Shown: positions 23,401 through 37,700 of the stretch, in pieces | How positions within the stretch are numbered: position 1 is the first letter of the stretch | Layout of the letters: each line of letters starts with the position of its first letter | From: Heterodera schachtii | Lineage: Eukaryota > Nematoda > Chromadorea > Rhabditida > Heteroderidae | DNA length: 64,000 nt | Direction: 5' to 3' | Assembly (NCBI GenBank): GCA_023374025.1 | Contig: SIJG01000025.1 | Coordinates: 946,845-1,010,844, forward strand | Notes under the pieces: model-generated | Seen by the model: only the letters and a program-made list of their open reading frames with translations | Told to the model about the DNA's origin: nothing | The model's database searches: none | Program-made: the position numbers and the translations under genes

Positions 23401-24165
23401 CCGTTTGTGTTACTAATGTTTGTCGCATTACGCAAATTATGTCAATGTCCGCGTTTGATGTCCGTGCGCCTAACAACTGTGAACCCGTCTCCAACACTCG
23501 CGCATTGTCCTTGGACTAATTAGGAGGGATTAAATAGGGATAAAAAAGAAAGAAAGAAAAATAAAAGCCAACAATTTTAAAAAATATATATTTTTTTAAT
23601 CTACAAGATAAAAATTCAGAAAATATTTTTACTTTGAAAATTTTAGAATATCTCTAGGCCTAAATTTTAGGAAAAATTCAGAAAATCTTCTTACTTTGAA
23701 AATTTTAGGAGTATATATAGGCCTAAATTTTTGGCTAAGATAGTCCTGTTTTGGCATTCTGTTACTTAACTTCTAACTACCCAAAAAAGAAAATAGAAAT
23801 TTTAAGGTTTTTTAATCGGCAAAAAATTTACTGTTACAGTAAGTAACTAACACGTTTACTGTACTGATAAACCATAAAATCTCATCTGTGCATCATTAGC
23901 AATATGAGCAACTAACCCATGCCGAAATGAGAGATTTCAGTGTAGTCAATGCTGATGCCGATTCGGTAGACTGCGCTTCATGGAACCCATTTTCACGCAG
24001 AAGATTGACCAGCTTCATAAATAGCATTTTAAAAATTAATTTAAATAAAAAATTAAAAAGAATTTTTACAAATTGTTCATGCTTTTCATCCTCAGAACTT
24101 TTAAAATAAATTTGCTGTGTGTTTTGCGGGAAATTTGTGCCCAGACTTGTTTTGCATTTATCCAT
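20413..24165 (-). CDS. Poly(A) polymerase
   Basis: Ten exons (24070-24165, 23917-24012, 23312-23515, 22894-23110, 22494-22592, 22306-22444, 21850-21993, 21592-21679, 21084-21301, 20413-20653) join in frame to about 480 aa. Blocks in family order: FLVNLLRENGFHEAQST; the nucleotidyltransferase signature LETGSQLLGARTSNADIDII, with GS and the paired Asp; IELNFFGIDFDLALV, with the third Asp; SNMKKFRTMLRSLKFWAKSN; YGNFVGFFNGAALSILAAKI then WYPNG; RKWPMPIQL; WWRKLFPVKKF; and VERKLRFQLENF and QKWLIGLKM of the RNA-binding region. It adds poly(A) tails in the nucleus. The catalytic residues are present, but the protein is short and divergent. A GC-AG intron (23111-23311) is likely. The Met at 24165 fits the normal N-terminus, but the frame stays open 5' to an acceptor at 24201, in phase with the upstream gene (see that entry). 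Confidence 0.85.
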
Positions 24166-24586
24166 AAATTTGTCTTTATATTGTTTATACAATTTTCTGT
24201 CTTAATAAAAAATGATTGAGTATTTGTTCTACAGTTTTATATTGAATTCTTCAGCCACACATGACAAATTTTGTCGAATATTAATTCCCAATCTAAAATA
24301 TTCCTATCCCCGACGATCCGTCATAAATCTTACCAAGGCAGGGCCAATTCGAATGAACCATGGTTTTTCCGGCACATAATTTGCCAAAAATTCAAATGCT
24401 TGGGAGATGGATTTCCAATGAATCTTACAAATAAGAATCCCTTTTTATCTCGCTATAAGAGATTTGGGCTTTCATTCCCGAGTATATTGGGATATATTCT
24501 CGAACATATTGAAATTTTCAGTTTTGGGTTTCTAGAACTCAGTACTGTCTCGTTTTCGCTAACATTTTTTCAGTTCTCGACTACTA

Positions 24587-27500
24587 TTAATTGCCCAAAT
24601 TTTGGCACAACTTACCAATTCGCTGCTGCTCGCCCAATGCTCTCCACCCGTTCAAATAATACTCAATGAATCGGTCGGCCAAGTTCTGTTTGCTTGTCCC
24701 AGTGATTTGGGCCAACATTTTGTCTTGCTGTTGCTTCTCCATGTTTTGCCAAATGTTTTTTACGCTTTTTGGCCCGGGCGTGCCAATTTCGATTGCTTGT
24801 GCCAATTTGTTCCGGTGCAACTGTTTCATGACCATTTTCATCTCCTCATCCTCCTCATTATCTTCATCCAATTTGATGCCAATGTTTGTGCCTTCCATTT
24901 CGAAAATAATTTGCTTCAAAATGCCGTACAAAAAGTGCGCAAATTTTTCAAAATCACCCTCCGTTTTAATAGCAGAAATTTTCGTCTCATTGAGTTGTTC
25001 CTCCAGGAACAATAATGATGTGTCCATTACATTTATATGCTTGAATTTCAAAGATTCTCCCACATTTGCCGTTTTAATTGCCATAATTTTGTTGATTTTT
25101 GCGACAATTTTTGTCCGATGCAAAATTTCGTTCACAAAAATTCCAATGTCCAAAATCCGCCGCTGCATTTCCGTGGGATTCGTAAGGAATTGGGCATATG
25201 CAATATGCAAAAAGCCATCGGAAATGAACTCTAAAAAATTTTAAATTGAATAAAAAATTTGGGAAAATACAGAGTGATGAGAGGCTTTTTTAATAATTTG
25301 ACTTCTCGAATTTTGAAGTAATAAATATCTTTTTGTTGTCATTATATCGCTATTGGAATCAAAATTTTTCGACAAATTTAAATATCGACCAAAACTTCAC
25401 CAAAATTTAAAAAAAACATAGGATCGCGAGCCTATTTTATCTGAGTAATTAAAGCATAATGGCCAAATCATTTGGCCAATTGGATTATGTATTGTTTATT
25501 AATTTGTTCTAAATGAATTCCATCTGATCAACTGATCAACATTTAAAAAGTTGCCAAAATTTCTTAATAAATTTTTTTTTTAATTATGGGTCCTATTTTC
25601 ATCCTGAGTTATTGCTATAAATTGGCATAATCACTTGGCAAATTGGACAATTCAGTTCGAATTTCAACGGCCAACATTTTGTTTCGCCATTTCTCTTTGC
25701 TGGCAGGACTTTGCACTAAGTTACTCCAATTACGCGGTGAATTACTCGTCGAAATTTCCAAATTTGTAGAAACTTTAGGCCTCAATGGGCTAAACATCAT
25801 ATTCTCGCTGCTGTTCCATGATGGACAGTCGGAGTGTCTTGATGGACTCGGGTTTGGACTTTCGTCGTACCTGCAAGACGAGTACGGAATAATTTTTGTT
25901 TCGAGGGCGTGAGGCGAAAAGTGAAAGCCCTAATCCCGGGGAACAAATGTGGCCTAAGCAGCCCCTTGGGCCAAATTTGGAAGTCCAATTGACCAAGGTT
26001 GAAATTTTGGGGGCCTAAATAACTCGGGAGACTGAAATTTGGCCTATGCAGCCCATATGGCCACATTTGAAAGTCCAAACGACCTCTAGTGTGAATTTCT
26101 TAAGGCCTAAAACCTCATGACCCAAATATTGGCTAAGCATCCCAAGGGCCAAATTTGGAAATCCAACTGATATACTTGAGGTCTAAAGCACCAATAACCC
26201 AAATATAGGTATATAATACCGTAGGATAAATTTGGCTAAACGTGGATAACAAAGTAAAAGTGGCACATGGCACAACGGTTAGCAGCACCTGGACGGGCTA
26301 TCAAAGAGCGCTTCATCGCTACATTGGTCAATTGTTGTGCCGTTTGACAATGGCACCAGATGTGCCAATGTCGGTTTTTCATCCTTTGAAGCTTCGTCGC
26401 TGTTTTGTGAACCTCTGCGTCTCTGTCGCTCCAATTTTCTCTTCTGTTCATTCTCTCGCCTCCTTTTCCGTTTCTCTGTCTGTCTCTCTGCCATCTTTTG
26501 GCCCAATTTCTTCACTCTCTCCTCCTCGCTGATCAGTTGTTCCATGTTCTGTTCAGCTAAATCAGCTTCACGCTGCTTCTTCTCATCTTCATCTCTTTCC
26601 AATTTGTCTTTTAATTTTTTCTCTTTTTCTTCAAAATCTTTCTGATCATTTGCACGCAAAATTGCCATAAAATCGTCGATCAATTCAAATTGTATGAAAT
26701 TTATTAACCGTTCTTTGACCTCCTCACTTGTATCAAGTCCTTAAAAAATATTTCTTTAATACTTTAGAGCATATATTTATAATGGGAAAGGATTAGAGTA
26801 TCACCTCCTCACAAAACGAAAATTAAAAAATTCCAAAATTTCTCATCAGCATATCCACTTCTTATCGACATGCCGGAAAACTTAACTCCTTAAATTTTTT
26901 CAAAATTTGACTCCAAAAACTCGAATTTTTTTTTGAGGTCTAAAAAATTAAATTAAAAAAAATATTGTTACAATTTTATAAAAGAATCCTAAATTTTTAA
27001 AATTTTCTTTACGGAGTTTACCAAGAAAAGTGCGAAAAACTAAATTTATAAACAGCTAACATTATACTTCATCCATTTTGTTTCACAACACCACCTTCTC
27101 TGAGTATCTCTCTGATAAACGGTTTTTTGATCAGTCCGATCAGTGCGTCCATGTGTGTCCGTTTGGCCAACTTTTCCGCTTCCGTCTCATCCGCCAGTCG
27201 CATTTCTGTCCCATTTTCTTTCGCCTTGGCCACCATTTGCTTCCATTCGGCAATCATTAATGAATGATCGTGCTTTGTCTGCTTCATCTCTGGCTCACCT
27301 TTCAGTCCCTTATATGACTTCAGTTGCTTTTTCGCTTTAAAAAAAATTTTTTTTTTTGAAAAACTTCAATTCTCTCAGATTTACTAGGGATTCCTTTTTT
27401 AGGTTTGCGCACTTGATAAGCTTAGATAAGCACGAAAAACACATTTTCCGCTTGGTACACCCCCTAAGAAATGAGCCGAAAATTTCCAGAAAATACACCC

Positions 27501-30500
27501 CCTAAGAATTGAAAAAAATTTTCCAGAAATTTCTCCCTAAAATATATTTTTTCTTGACAAAAATGTTTGCTTTAAAAATTGTTCTAATTATAATAATTTC
27601 ATTTATGTACAATTGAAATACAAACTTTTCTACTTAAAAAAGCGTCTTAATCCCAACTTTCTACCACACTCCGCTTCCTTCTTGCATCACATAATTTTTT
27701 TTTTGACAAAAAAAGTTAACGCCGAAATCCAACAACCAAGAAATAATTTAAAAAAAATTTGTGCCTTCATTCCCCACCAGAAATGGCAACTCAGAAGGAT
27801 ATACGCTTTGAAACACTAATTACTTTTTTTGCCAACAAATTCCATCGCTTCCGGGACCAATTCACGCAGGAAGAAGCCCAACTGCTCTAACTCGTTCAAG
27901 TCACTGTCCGCAATTGAATCGTAAATGTCCTTAAAAACAGAACAAAATTCAAAGATAATTAGCAGCGCATAAACTGAAAATCCGTAAAATCCAGATTCTT
28001 TTCGACATACTCCACCCAAATAACCGTATTTGCTCTAATTATCCCCCAATCTCCATTAATCCCCCAATCTCCAATTTTCCCCCAGTCTAGGAGGGGTTTG
28101 AAAAATAATTCCTCTATCTTAATTCCCCAGTCTCCAATTATCTCCCAGTCTACGAGGAGGTTGAAAAATAATCCCCCATGGGGGATAATTAGAGCAAATT
28201 TTTATAAATGTTTTCTTGGATTAATTTTGGGAAAAGTCAGGATTAATCTGAGAAGTAAGGAACATTTAAAGTTTTTTAGATTGTCAATCTCAAATTCATT
28301 ATTGTCAAAATCACAATATTGGCGAAATGTTCAATATTTGTGCAATTCAATTTTATATTTTTTTTTTTTGGCGATAAGTCCCAAAAGTGCACTTCACCTC
28401 AAAGTCCAGCCTTGCATTGGCCCATATTTTCTCGTAGACAACTTTTTTATGTCCAAGCGCCGGCTTCGATTCCTTCTTGTTGAGCTCTGAATCCATCCAA
28501 CGAACCCAAACGCTGAGCTGAGCGGACAGAGTGCCAATAACATGGGCCATTGTTGTGCCATCAGCGAAAAGCGAATCCGAATAATCAACGAACAATTGGG
28601 AGTCACTGAATGCTGCAAAAAAAAAAAAAATTGGCACAAATTGTATTTTATAATATCGAAAAAATGGTATAACTAAGGGTTGTCATAGCGATGTTTAGTG
28701 GTTGGAAAATTTCTTGGCCAGGGTTTTTCAATCGGAAGGACCTGGTATAAATCACAAAAAATGGCCATTTTCAGGACTGTATATGTGGGCTATCAGGGAT
28801 GTTGTTCGTTCCATATTTCGTATTTTGGCATGAAACATGTTTTTGAACAAATTTATTGGATATATCCCCGAAAATTGGCTAATTGTCAAGGGCGCAGCAT
28901 TGTGTTTATTTTGGGGCGGGGTGTGGTGGGGCAGACGGGTCAATGTCAGGAAAAGGCGAAAATTCTAAAAATTAGCAAAAAAAAAATTTTTTTGGTTTTT
29001 TCTAGAGAAATAAATTCATTCTTTTTATTCAATAAGAAGATTTTAGGTTTTAATTAGAAATTTAAACAAATTTGTATGAATTGACATTGTGTGAATTGCC
29101 ATGAGTTCCAAAATTGACAATTTAGGCGGCTCCACCGGAGAAATCTTAGGACAGGGCTCGGGTCGAACCAAGTCGCTTTCCAAGTACATAACAGAATGCC
29201 AAAAAATTTGAAATTTTTTCACAAAATGAACATTTTTCCATTCAAATGCAAAAATACCGAGTTCCAAGTACATTCTTGGAAATAAGTACAGTTAAAAATT
29301 TTCCAAGCACGAAAGCGGAAATCCAAGTACGTACTTAGCATCCAAGTACGAATCCGAGCACTGTCTTAGGATATATATGCTTTTTGCTAGGTTTATGGTT
29401 TACCGCTGTTATCAGCCAACTTGGAACGATTATTTTGTAACAGGCTTCTGCGCTTTTCTGTCAGTAATTTGGCGGCCCGACTCCGAACCCCACGATTGGA
29501 CACCATAAAATCAACAAATCCGGCAACATTATTCTCGATAATAGTCTTCATGTCCTTATAATGATAAATGCTGAGGAGGTCGATTTGTTGCTTAAATTGA
29601 ATTTTTTTTTATTAATTTATTCAATAATATGGATACTAATTACCCCAAATTCTATAAAAGGAAAAGTTAAATAAAAAGACTTTAAAAAGAATTTAAAAAT
29701 TCAATAATTTTCGTGATATTAAATTTAATTATTTCCTTTTTTTTATTCGACAACATATGTACACAGACAGATTAGAATAGTTAAAAAATGAAACAAAAAA
29801 AAATTATAAATTTTTCTTAGAAATTTTTATTAAATATTTTGTTTATCTATATTGTTGTTTAGCATTAATTGTATATCTATTTAAAATTATGAAAATTTTC
29901 AGTAATTATGTGTTTTTGTTTCTTAGTCGCGAATTAAAAGTGGCGACAATCGCTTGTCCCTCTCGCACAACCCACTTCTCAAGACTCTTGACCTTTCCTA
30001 ATTGCTTTACGCTCTCTGCTCCACCCACCTGATATGCCATTTTCCACTCATTTTTATCCTCCAGACATTTACAGTCCTCACAACTGTTAATGGCATTCCC
30101 TTTGATCGCCCGACTGTCCGCTTTGTACAAGTTATTCATCGTTTTTTGCATATATTTGACAAATTTATACAGTAAACAAAAAATGGGCATCAACTCTTCG
30201 TCCTGCCCATTGCGTAACTTCCAAAAAGCGATTGTTGTCAAACTATTTATTTTCCGTTCAAATGCTTCTATTATGTGGTGATCGACCAATTTGAAATTTA
30301 TTACACAAATATTTTGCGCATGGCGAAAGAGCAGCGGAATGATCAGCAAACGGATGCCGACCAGCATTGATCTGTCGCTGTGAGTTGGCACTTTGAGAAA
30401 CATTTTGTAGCGGATGGATAGGACCAGCGGAATGGGCACCACTGAAAATTGTTCAGAATTCCAAAAAAAAAAAAAAATTAAATGAAATAAAAAATGAGTC

Positions 30501-33500
30501 TTGATTGGGCGGTTAAGACGTCGAAAGTAAAGGGCGGGTTTGACATAGCTCAGTGGTAGAAATTGCCCATGGACTGGGTGGAGGGAGGCGTGGGTTCAAT
30601 TCCCATCCGAGGGCCAAAATTTTTAACAAATTAACTCTGATATCAATTAATGGGAGAATCCCGGCGTTATAAAAATTGTTATTTTTAAAATCTTTTTATT
30701 ACAGGCATGTTTCCAAAATTAACTATGCATGACAAGGATTTTTCTCTGCAGTATCAGATAAATTTTTAAATGAATTTAAAAAAATACAAAATTTCCGAAA
30801 TTTTCTTATAAACAAATAGCAGAAAATTCCTGTACCTCTAAAAAATTTTTTAGGTCGATTCTTAGGGGGTGTATTTTTCGTTTTTCTTGCGTTTTTCATA
30901 ACAAATTTTTGTTCACAAGCAAAATTAGCTGAAAATAGCTTTTTTCAAAATTTTTAGATAAAAAACTAGAAAATAGTTGCTAATAACTCGAAGCACTTAA
31001 CAACAACTGAAAAAAACAAGTTTTTCGTGCTTTTCAGGCCACGAGGAGCTTAGGGAAAAAAATGAAAAACTATAAATATCATCCCTAGTCGTAAAAATGT
31101 TTTATTGCTGGTATATTCCAAAATTAGCTATATGTGGCTAGGATTTTTTCAGCAGTAGTACCGGATAAATTTTTTAAATGAATTTTAATAAATTCAAAAT
31201 TTCCAAAATTTTCTTATAAACAAATTTCTGAAAACTATATGCCTCATAAATTTGTATTTTTATTGTATTTAAACGTTTAACACACATATTTTCATCATTT
31301 CCGGATACATTTGTTCCAATTGAACCAGTCCCATCTCCCCAATTAACGTGATCAGCTTTTCTTTGCTTTCTGCCAGCCGATCAGAATTCATTTTACAAAA
31401 ATAATCTTGCATTTTTTTGAACCTTTCAATTAACATGCCAACACAATATAAATTAACTGTTTCGCTCTTTTTTGCGTATGCCATAATTGACGCATAAATT
31501 TGCATTGCTTCCATTTTGTCATATTGTGGAATGACCCAATTCCTGAGCTGCTTCTGATGATCATCATCACATGTTTCCTTCTCAAATTCCTTAATTGCAC
31601 ATAATAAATCAAAATTTTAATTTGTTTTTGTTTTTAATTACGAGAAATTAACACGGTAAAGTACCGTTTATCGGGGAAAAACTGTAACGATAATTAGTAA
31701 GTCAGGGATGTAACTCAATTTTTCGATATTGCCAATTCCTAATTGTCAGCAATTTTGATGTTTCGTATTTGCATTTTGAACACTTTTATGGATTATGGGT
31801 CACAAAAAATCAGATTAGTGATCGTCAAAACCAAAGGTGGAAGGAACCCTTTGATTTACAAAAAGAATTAATTTTTTGAGAAAACTTTGATTTTTTGTCG
31901 ACGCCTAACGCCTTTTTTCCTGTCGTTTATCACTTTTGCAAATTCATTTTTTATTTTTCGATTCTTTAATAGTGCGCAAAATCTAAGTTGCACAACTTCA
32001 AAAAATAAAGAAACATTTCGAAATTTGTTCACAATTTTTAAAAAATTTTAATGATTTCCCAAAATTCAGAAAACAAGGACACGCATCTGAAAAATCTCGA
32101 CCCCACGAATGGCCCCCAAAGCAATTATATTTACCTCCACAAGGAAGTTGATTAATGGGGCATTCATAAACTGTGCCGTCCATTTTTCATTGTCTCTTCT
32201 CATCGTTTCGTTACAGTACAACAACCGCACAAATTTGTACAGTTGAAACATTTTTTCCTCATGCACCGGAATGTTGTCCAGAAATTGGAGCAGTTCGTCC
32301 CATCGAAGGCCCAGCATTGTCGTTTCCGAAATGAATGTGCCAAATGCTGGCGATTCCGATTTCAAATTGGACGAAAGTGTCACCAATTCTTCGCAAACCA
32401 ACCCCAACCACCACACAACCTGGGATGGGGGAGTTTTGTCAACAAAATAGATATACAAAACAGATTTAACCCAAAAATGTCAAATTTTATGAATTTTTTC
32501 AATAAATTTTTGATGATTTTTATTGAAAAGTTGGTAGGACGATGCCGGAAGGTGCCGCCTGAGAAAAATTTTGAGAAATTTTTTAATAGATTTTGTCCAA
32601 AAATTTTTGCAAAACACGAACTAACACCTGGGTTTAACCAAAAATTGAAAATCATTTAATGTATTCATGTTCTATGTAAAATTGCTCATCATTACCCCCA
32701 GCATTTCGATGTATAAAACTTTTGTGCCGCCGCCATCCATCGAATAAACTTCAGCTTTACCATTAGCGTCCAAGAAAGTGAAATATGCGTTTAAAAGCGA
32801 ATTGGCTATTTCATCTAAAAAATTAAATCAATTAACCAATTAAAAATGTGCAATTTGTCAATTAATTAACCAATGGCATTCGTTGCATTTTGTTGCATTT
32901 CTTCCCACAACATTTCTTCAGCTGTTGGACAGGAAAAGTGCTGCAATTGAATGGGCAATGAATGTGTGCCGATTTCTACCAGGACCAATCACATTTTTAA
33001 AAATAATTTACCGTTTTTGCCATCGTTTGATGCAATCTTTGGCCCAAGTTTCGCACTTTGTCTTCTCGCTCCACTTCCTGTCTAATTAGTTCATTTTGAA
33101 GTTGGCACAAGTTTGGCATTTTGTCCTCCAGCAGCTGATCCACCACATCCAGTTGGCAGAAGTTTGGCATTTTGTCCTCGCATTCTTCGTTTTGCTGTTG
33201 GCCGTTTTTTGGCACTTTATCCACCACCTCCTCCTCCGAAACATTTTGCCGTTCGTCACAGTTCGGCACTTTGTCCTCCTCGACATCTTTCTTCCCATGT
33301 TGTTCAATTTGTCGTTGGGCCATTTTCGGTATTTGTCTACCACCTCCTCCTGCAGATTTTGCTGTTCAGTCCGAGTTTGGCACTTTGTCCTCTTCCAGTT
33401 GGATACTTTGTCCATTATTCGGCTCGTCTTTTTCTCCAAATGCGCCGCCCAATTCCGGTATAATTTTCGGATTTGCTTCATCTTAGCAAAGTCCTTCCAT

Positions 33501-34664
33501 ATAATTAGTTGTTTCTGTTTCCGCTGTTTCTGTTACTGCTTGAACTACATTACCAACATTTTTTCCTTTTTCAGGCCCAACGAATAGTTTTCGTCTTTTT
33601 GGCGCCAACTTTTGAAGATTCTCCCGCAGGTAAGTTCCAACTTTTCATCTCATCAAAAAATTCTTTTAAGGTTTTTTCGGTGAAAAAGGTTTTCATATTT
33701 CTGTTAATGTCTCCACATTATACCAAGAGATATCTAAAATTGGATTTATTTGAAAAAAAACAAAAAATTATTTATTTTCGTATTTCAAATTTTTAGGATG
33801 CTAACATTCAATTATCCCTCTCTTTAATGTCATGTCGAGCACCGCTTTGAATTCTCTCCGGTGCAATTCTTTCATCCATTCTCGAATTTTGTTTACATTT
33901 TCCAGTTTCTCTTCACTCTTCATTGCTTCGTCCACAACAGTGTCTTTCCATTTTTTGAAAAAATTTTTCGTTGATTTTTTCAAAAAATTTTTTACGACAA
34001 TTTTGCTTCGCTCATAAATTTTCGCCAATTTATTGCCGAATGCGATTAATTGCTCATCATCCATGTTAAAGATCGGATCATATAACTCATTAAGCACAAA
34101 ATTGCGCAGTTTTGCCCAAATTTCCAACTGATCGGCTTTGGCACATTCCTTCTTCAACCACCTGGCGAACACGAGCAAATCGGTGCCAAGTGTGATGCTT
34201 TTTATCCAAAGCGTAGCCTCATTTTTTTGCGGTTCAAAAAACACCTCGCCATAATTTAAACAAATACGTCGATCGTCCAAAAATTCTAAACATAAGATTG
34301 TGAGAGAGACTTGTATGAAAAGACAGTGATAATAGAGAGAGAGAGGGGGGGGGAGAGGGAGAAAGATAAAGAGATATGAAGAGAGAGAGAGAGAGAGAGA
34401 GAGAGCGAAATAGATAAGAAGAGATTGTGAGTACACAGAAATCAGATGGGATAATTAGAGAATTAGTGAAAATTGTTTACCTCCAAGAGGTAGAGCAAGA
34501 GAGAGGTGAGAGTGAATGAAAGAAAAAAGAAATAGAAAGGAAAAGATCTTGGGCACAGATACAGAATAGACGGTTAACTTTTGTGAAAGAGAGAGTGAGA
34601 GAGAAAAGAGAGAGAGAGGAGAGGAGAGAGAGAGAGAGAGAGAAGAGCGAATGAAAGATTGGGG

Positions 34665-34726
<62 letters not shown>

Positions 34727-37700
34727 TAAAGAAAGCTGGTGAGAGAGAGCTTGAGAGGGAAGAGAGAAGATAGGGAGAGAGATAAAGAAGATAGAGAGAG
34801 ATAGAATAAAAACTGACACAGAAACAAAGATTTTTTCGGCACCAAATGATTGAGCATAACCCCAAAGAAAAAGAAAATTGAACACCGAATAGTTTCATTT
34901 CTAACTGTTAAATTTTTGAAAGACTTGCCGTCGTTTTCCGTGTAAATGTGCTTAAGCGGTCCGCCGGGTGCCAACATCCGCTCAGTTCGCTGCCGGTCGC
35001 CAATTAGCTGTGCCAATCGTGTCTTCACGCCCGGCACCAACATAAAGTCGCCCAGTATATTCGGCATTTTTGTTTTGACAGTGTTCAATGCCTCTTCCAT
35101 CCATTGTGCCATTTGTTCACCGCGCTTAAATTGTTCGAGCGTTCGGTGCCGTTTGTCCACTTCCGCACACTCGTCCAAGCCACGCCAACGCTTCACCAGC
35201 TTTTCGTTGATTTTGTGTGCATTTTTGGCACTGATCGGTGCCATAAAATCGTGCAGTTTGATCAATGTACATAAATGTATCGCATATTCCGGGTTACTGT
35301 ATGCCGAAGTTTTCACTGCCAACACGTGTGCCCAGATGGCCTTCAATGTGCTAGCACTGATGTTCAAATCACTAATTTTTTCTGATAGCATGTTTAATGA
35401 ATTGATCAATTGGCTAATTGTCCAATACAGTAACGCATTTTGGTGAGACTCGCTCATGCTATGATTGGTCAGCAAAGTTTTGAAACGAACAGCTAGTGTT
35501 GGATAAATAATTATGTCTGAAAATGAAATGATTCTGTTTTTAATTTGCTTCCTTATTTGTAGTAGACGGATTCAAATTTGAAAATGCCAAAAATTGCTAT
35601 GCAAAAGGCCAAACTTTTAAAAAGAAAATAAATTTACAAAAAAAAAATGGCTTTTTGTTTCCAGGAACTTGAAAATTTTGATTTTTTCCGGCATTTATAA
35701 CTTGGACCCGGACCCGAATTTTTTGGGTCCGGCAATACCCGGACTTGGTATTGCTGAAAAACCGGAACAGGCAACTCTAATAAAATTCAAAATTTTTAAC
35801 CGCTGTCCCTGACAAAAAATTCCCTAAATTCCTGTCCCCTGACGATCGGTGTCTTAGCCTAGCCAAAATCACAAATTTTTTGTTCCCATCTCTTGCCTAA
35901 GCGCATAATTTCCGGGAATTTGTTCTCCAAACTGGTCAGTTCTTCATCATTTATATGTTTGGACAACTTCAACTTCATAGCACTCATGTCTTTGACATCG
36001 TAGCAAAAAAAGTGCCGAAAATTTTGGCTAATTTCCAATAAATTTGCTAAATTTTGCCCGAGAATTAATTTAATGTTTGTTTGGCACATCAAATGCTTAT
36101 AAATGGCAGACGCATAATTCCCAGGCTCATCACATCTTATTGCGTAGAATTTGTTCTGATAAAAACAATATTTTTTTTAAACTATACCATGGTGTACGTT
36201 GTGTAAAAAAAATTTCAAAAAAATTTTTCCAAAAATTACAAAACGCCGTAAAAATATAATCTAATCTGTTTAACTTAAATTTTTTTGTGATCTCACTTAA
36301 TTCCCATGGAAAGTGTAAAACAAAAATTTACAATGATAGCTGCTCTAAATTTTTATTTGTTTTGCCTATATTTTTAAATATTTTTTTTTTACAAAATTCC
36401 AATTTTAATATTGAGTTAATAAATTTTTAAAAATTTTATTAAATATATTTATTTTATTAGGAGGAAAGGATAATGTTTCAAAATTTTCATCAAAAAAATT
36501 GGCAATTTTTTCGAAAATTTATTTAAAAAAATTTCCCAGCGCCTATAGGTGCGACCGAACCTCAAACTCATAAATTTCTCTTTATTTGAAATTTATAATT
36601 TATTTAAATTATTATGTTTATAAATTATCCGAAATTGCACAAATGTAGCAAGTTATTTTTGTGACATTGAACATACCGTAAGCTGTTCAAGCAGTCTGTT
36701 TTCCTGTAAGTATCGTAACCAATCACTGCCAATTTCCGCAAATTTAAACGTTTCTAATATAATTTTTTCACCGTATTTATACAGTGCGCAAAGCAACAAA
36801 ACTGGGTTTTTACATTTTTTAAAAATGTTTAATTGTGCCCATTTTGAGCGGCGATTTGCTAGTCTGGCCTCCAATTTGTTCACTGAATTTCCATGAAATT
36901 GTCGAACATCAACGCTTAACAACTGATCAATTTTTTTCTTAAAATACCAAATCAATGAAAGTTCTTCAAAATTTTTCTCATCATAATCTGTAAGCGTTCC
37001 TTGCAAATTGTCGGTCAGCAATTCTTTGAATTCATTAATTAATTGGTTAGTTTCAGTTTCTGAAATATTGAAAATATTGACTAATTAATTTACCCAATTT
37101 GTTGTGGCTTATTTGTTGCTATCATGATTTTTTAGGTAATAAATGCTCATTTTTTTCTTCTCACAAAAATAACCTATTTTCAAACATCTTTTATCTTTCG
37201 AAAATTCTGTTTTATCTATTTTCTCCCAAATTTCTTTAAAAATCTGACATATCGTGTCCAAAAGTTGATGTGATTGTTTGTTAATAAATCAGACAATTGG
37301 CAATAAAACGAAAAAATAAAATCATAAATTACTTAAAAGTCAATAATTTCGGCATCTTTGAGTGCTTTATTACAAGAATTCAATATCAAAAAATTTACAA
37401 AATATAAGGGGAAAAAAAGTTTTAAACAAAAAATTCGAAAACCGAGATTTAAAAAAATAAATGCTCCTGATGACTTTTTGAGACTTTGAAATTTTTTAAA
37501 TTAAATATTATGCTATATAATAATTATGAGCTATCGATTGATACCCATGAATATTACCGTATTTATTGGAGTAAGCCCTCCCCCTGCTGAAATAAAGCCC
37601 CCACTTTTAAGGGGAGTTGAAAAATAGAGGCCCCGGGGGCTCTATTACAATAAATACGCTAAATTTGATTGATTTAACCAAAATTTGTTTTCAATTTTGC

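Noticed and set aside
24602..25244. Plus-strand frames of 137 and 192 codons
   Set aside because: They are antisense shadows of exon 18 of the helical gene, whose frame, phase and splice sites are consistent.
34477..34898. Long minus-strand frames rich in Leu-Ser
   Set aside because: They are read-through of the (GA)n intron; the coding part ends at the GC donor at 34928.
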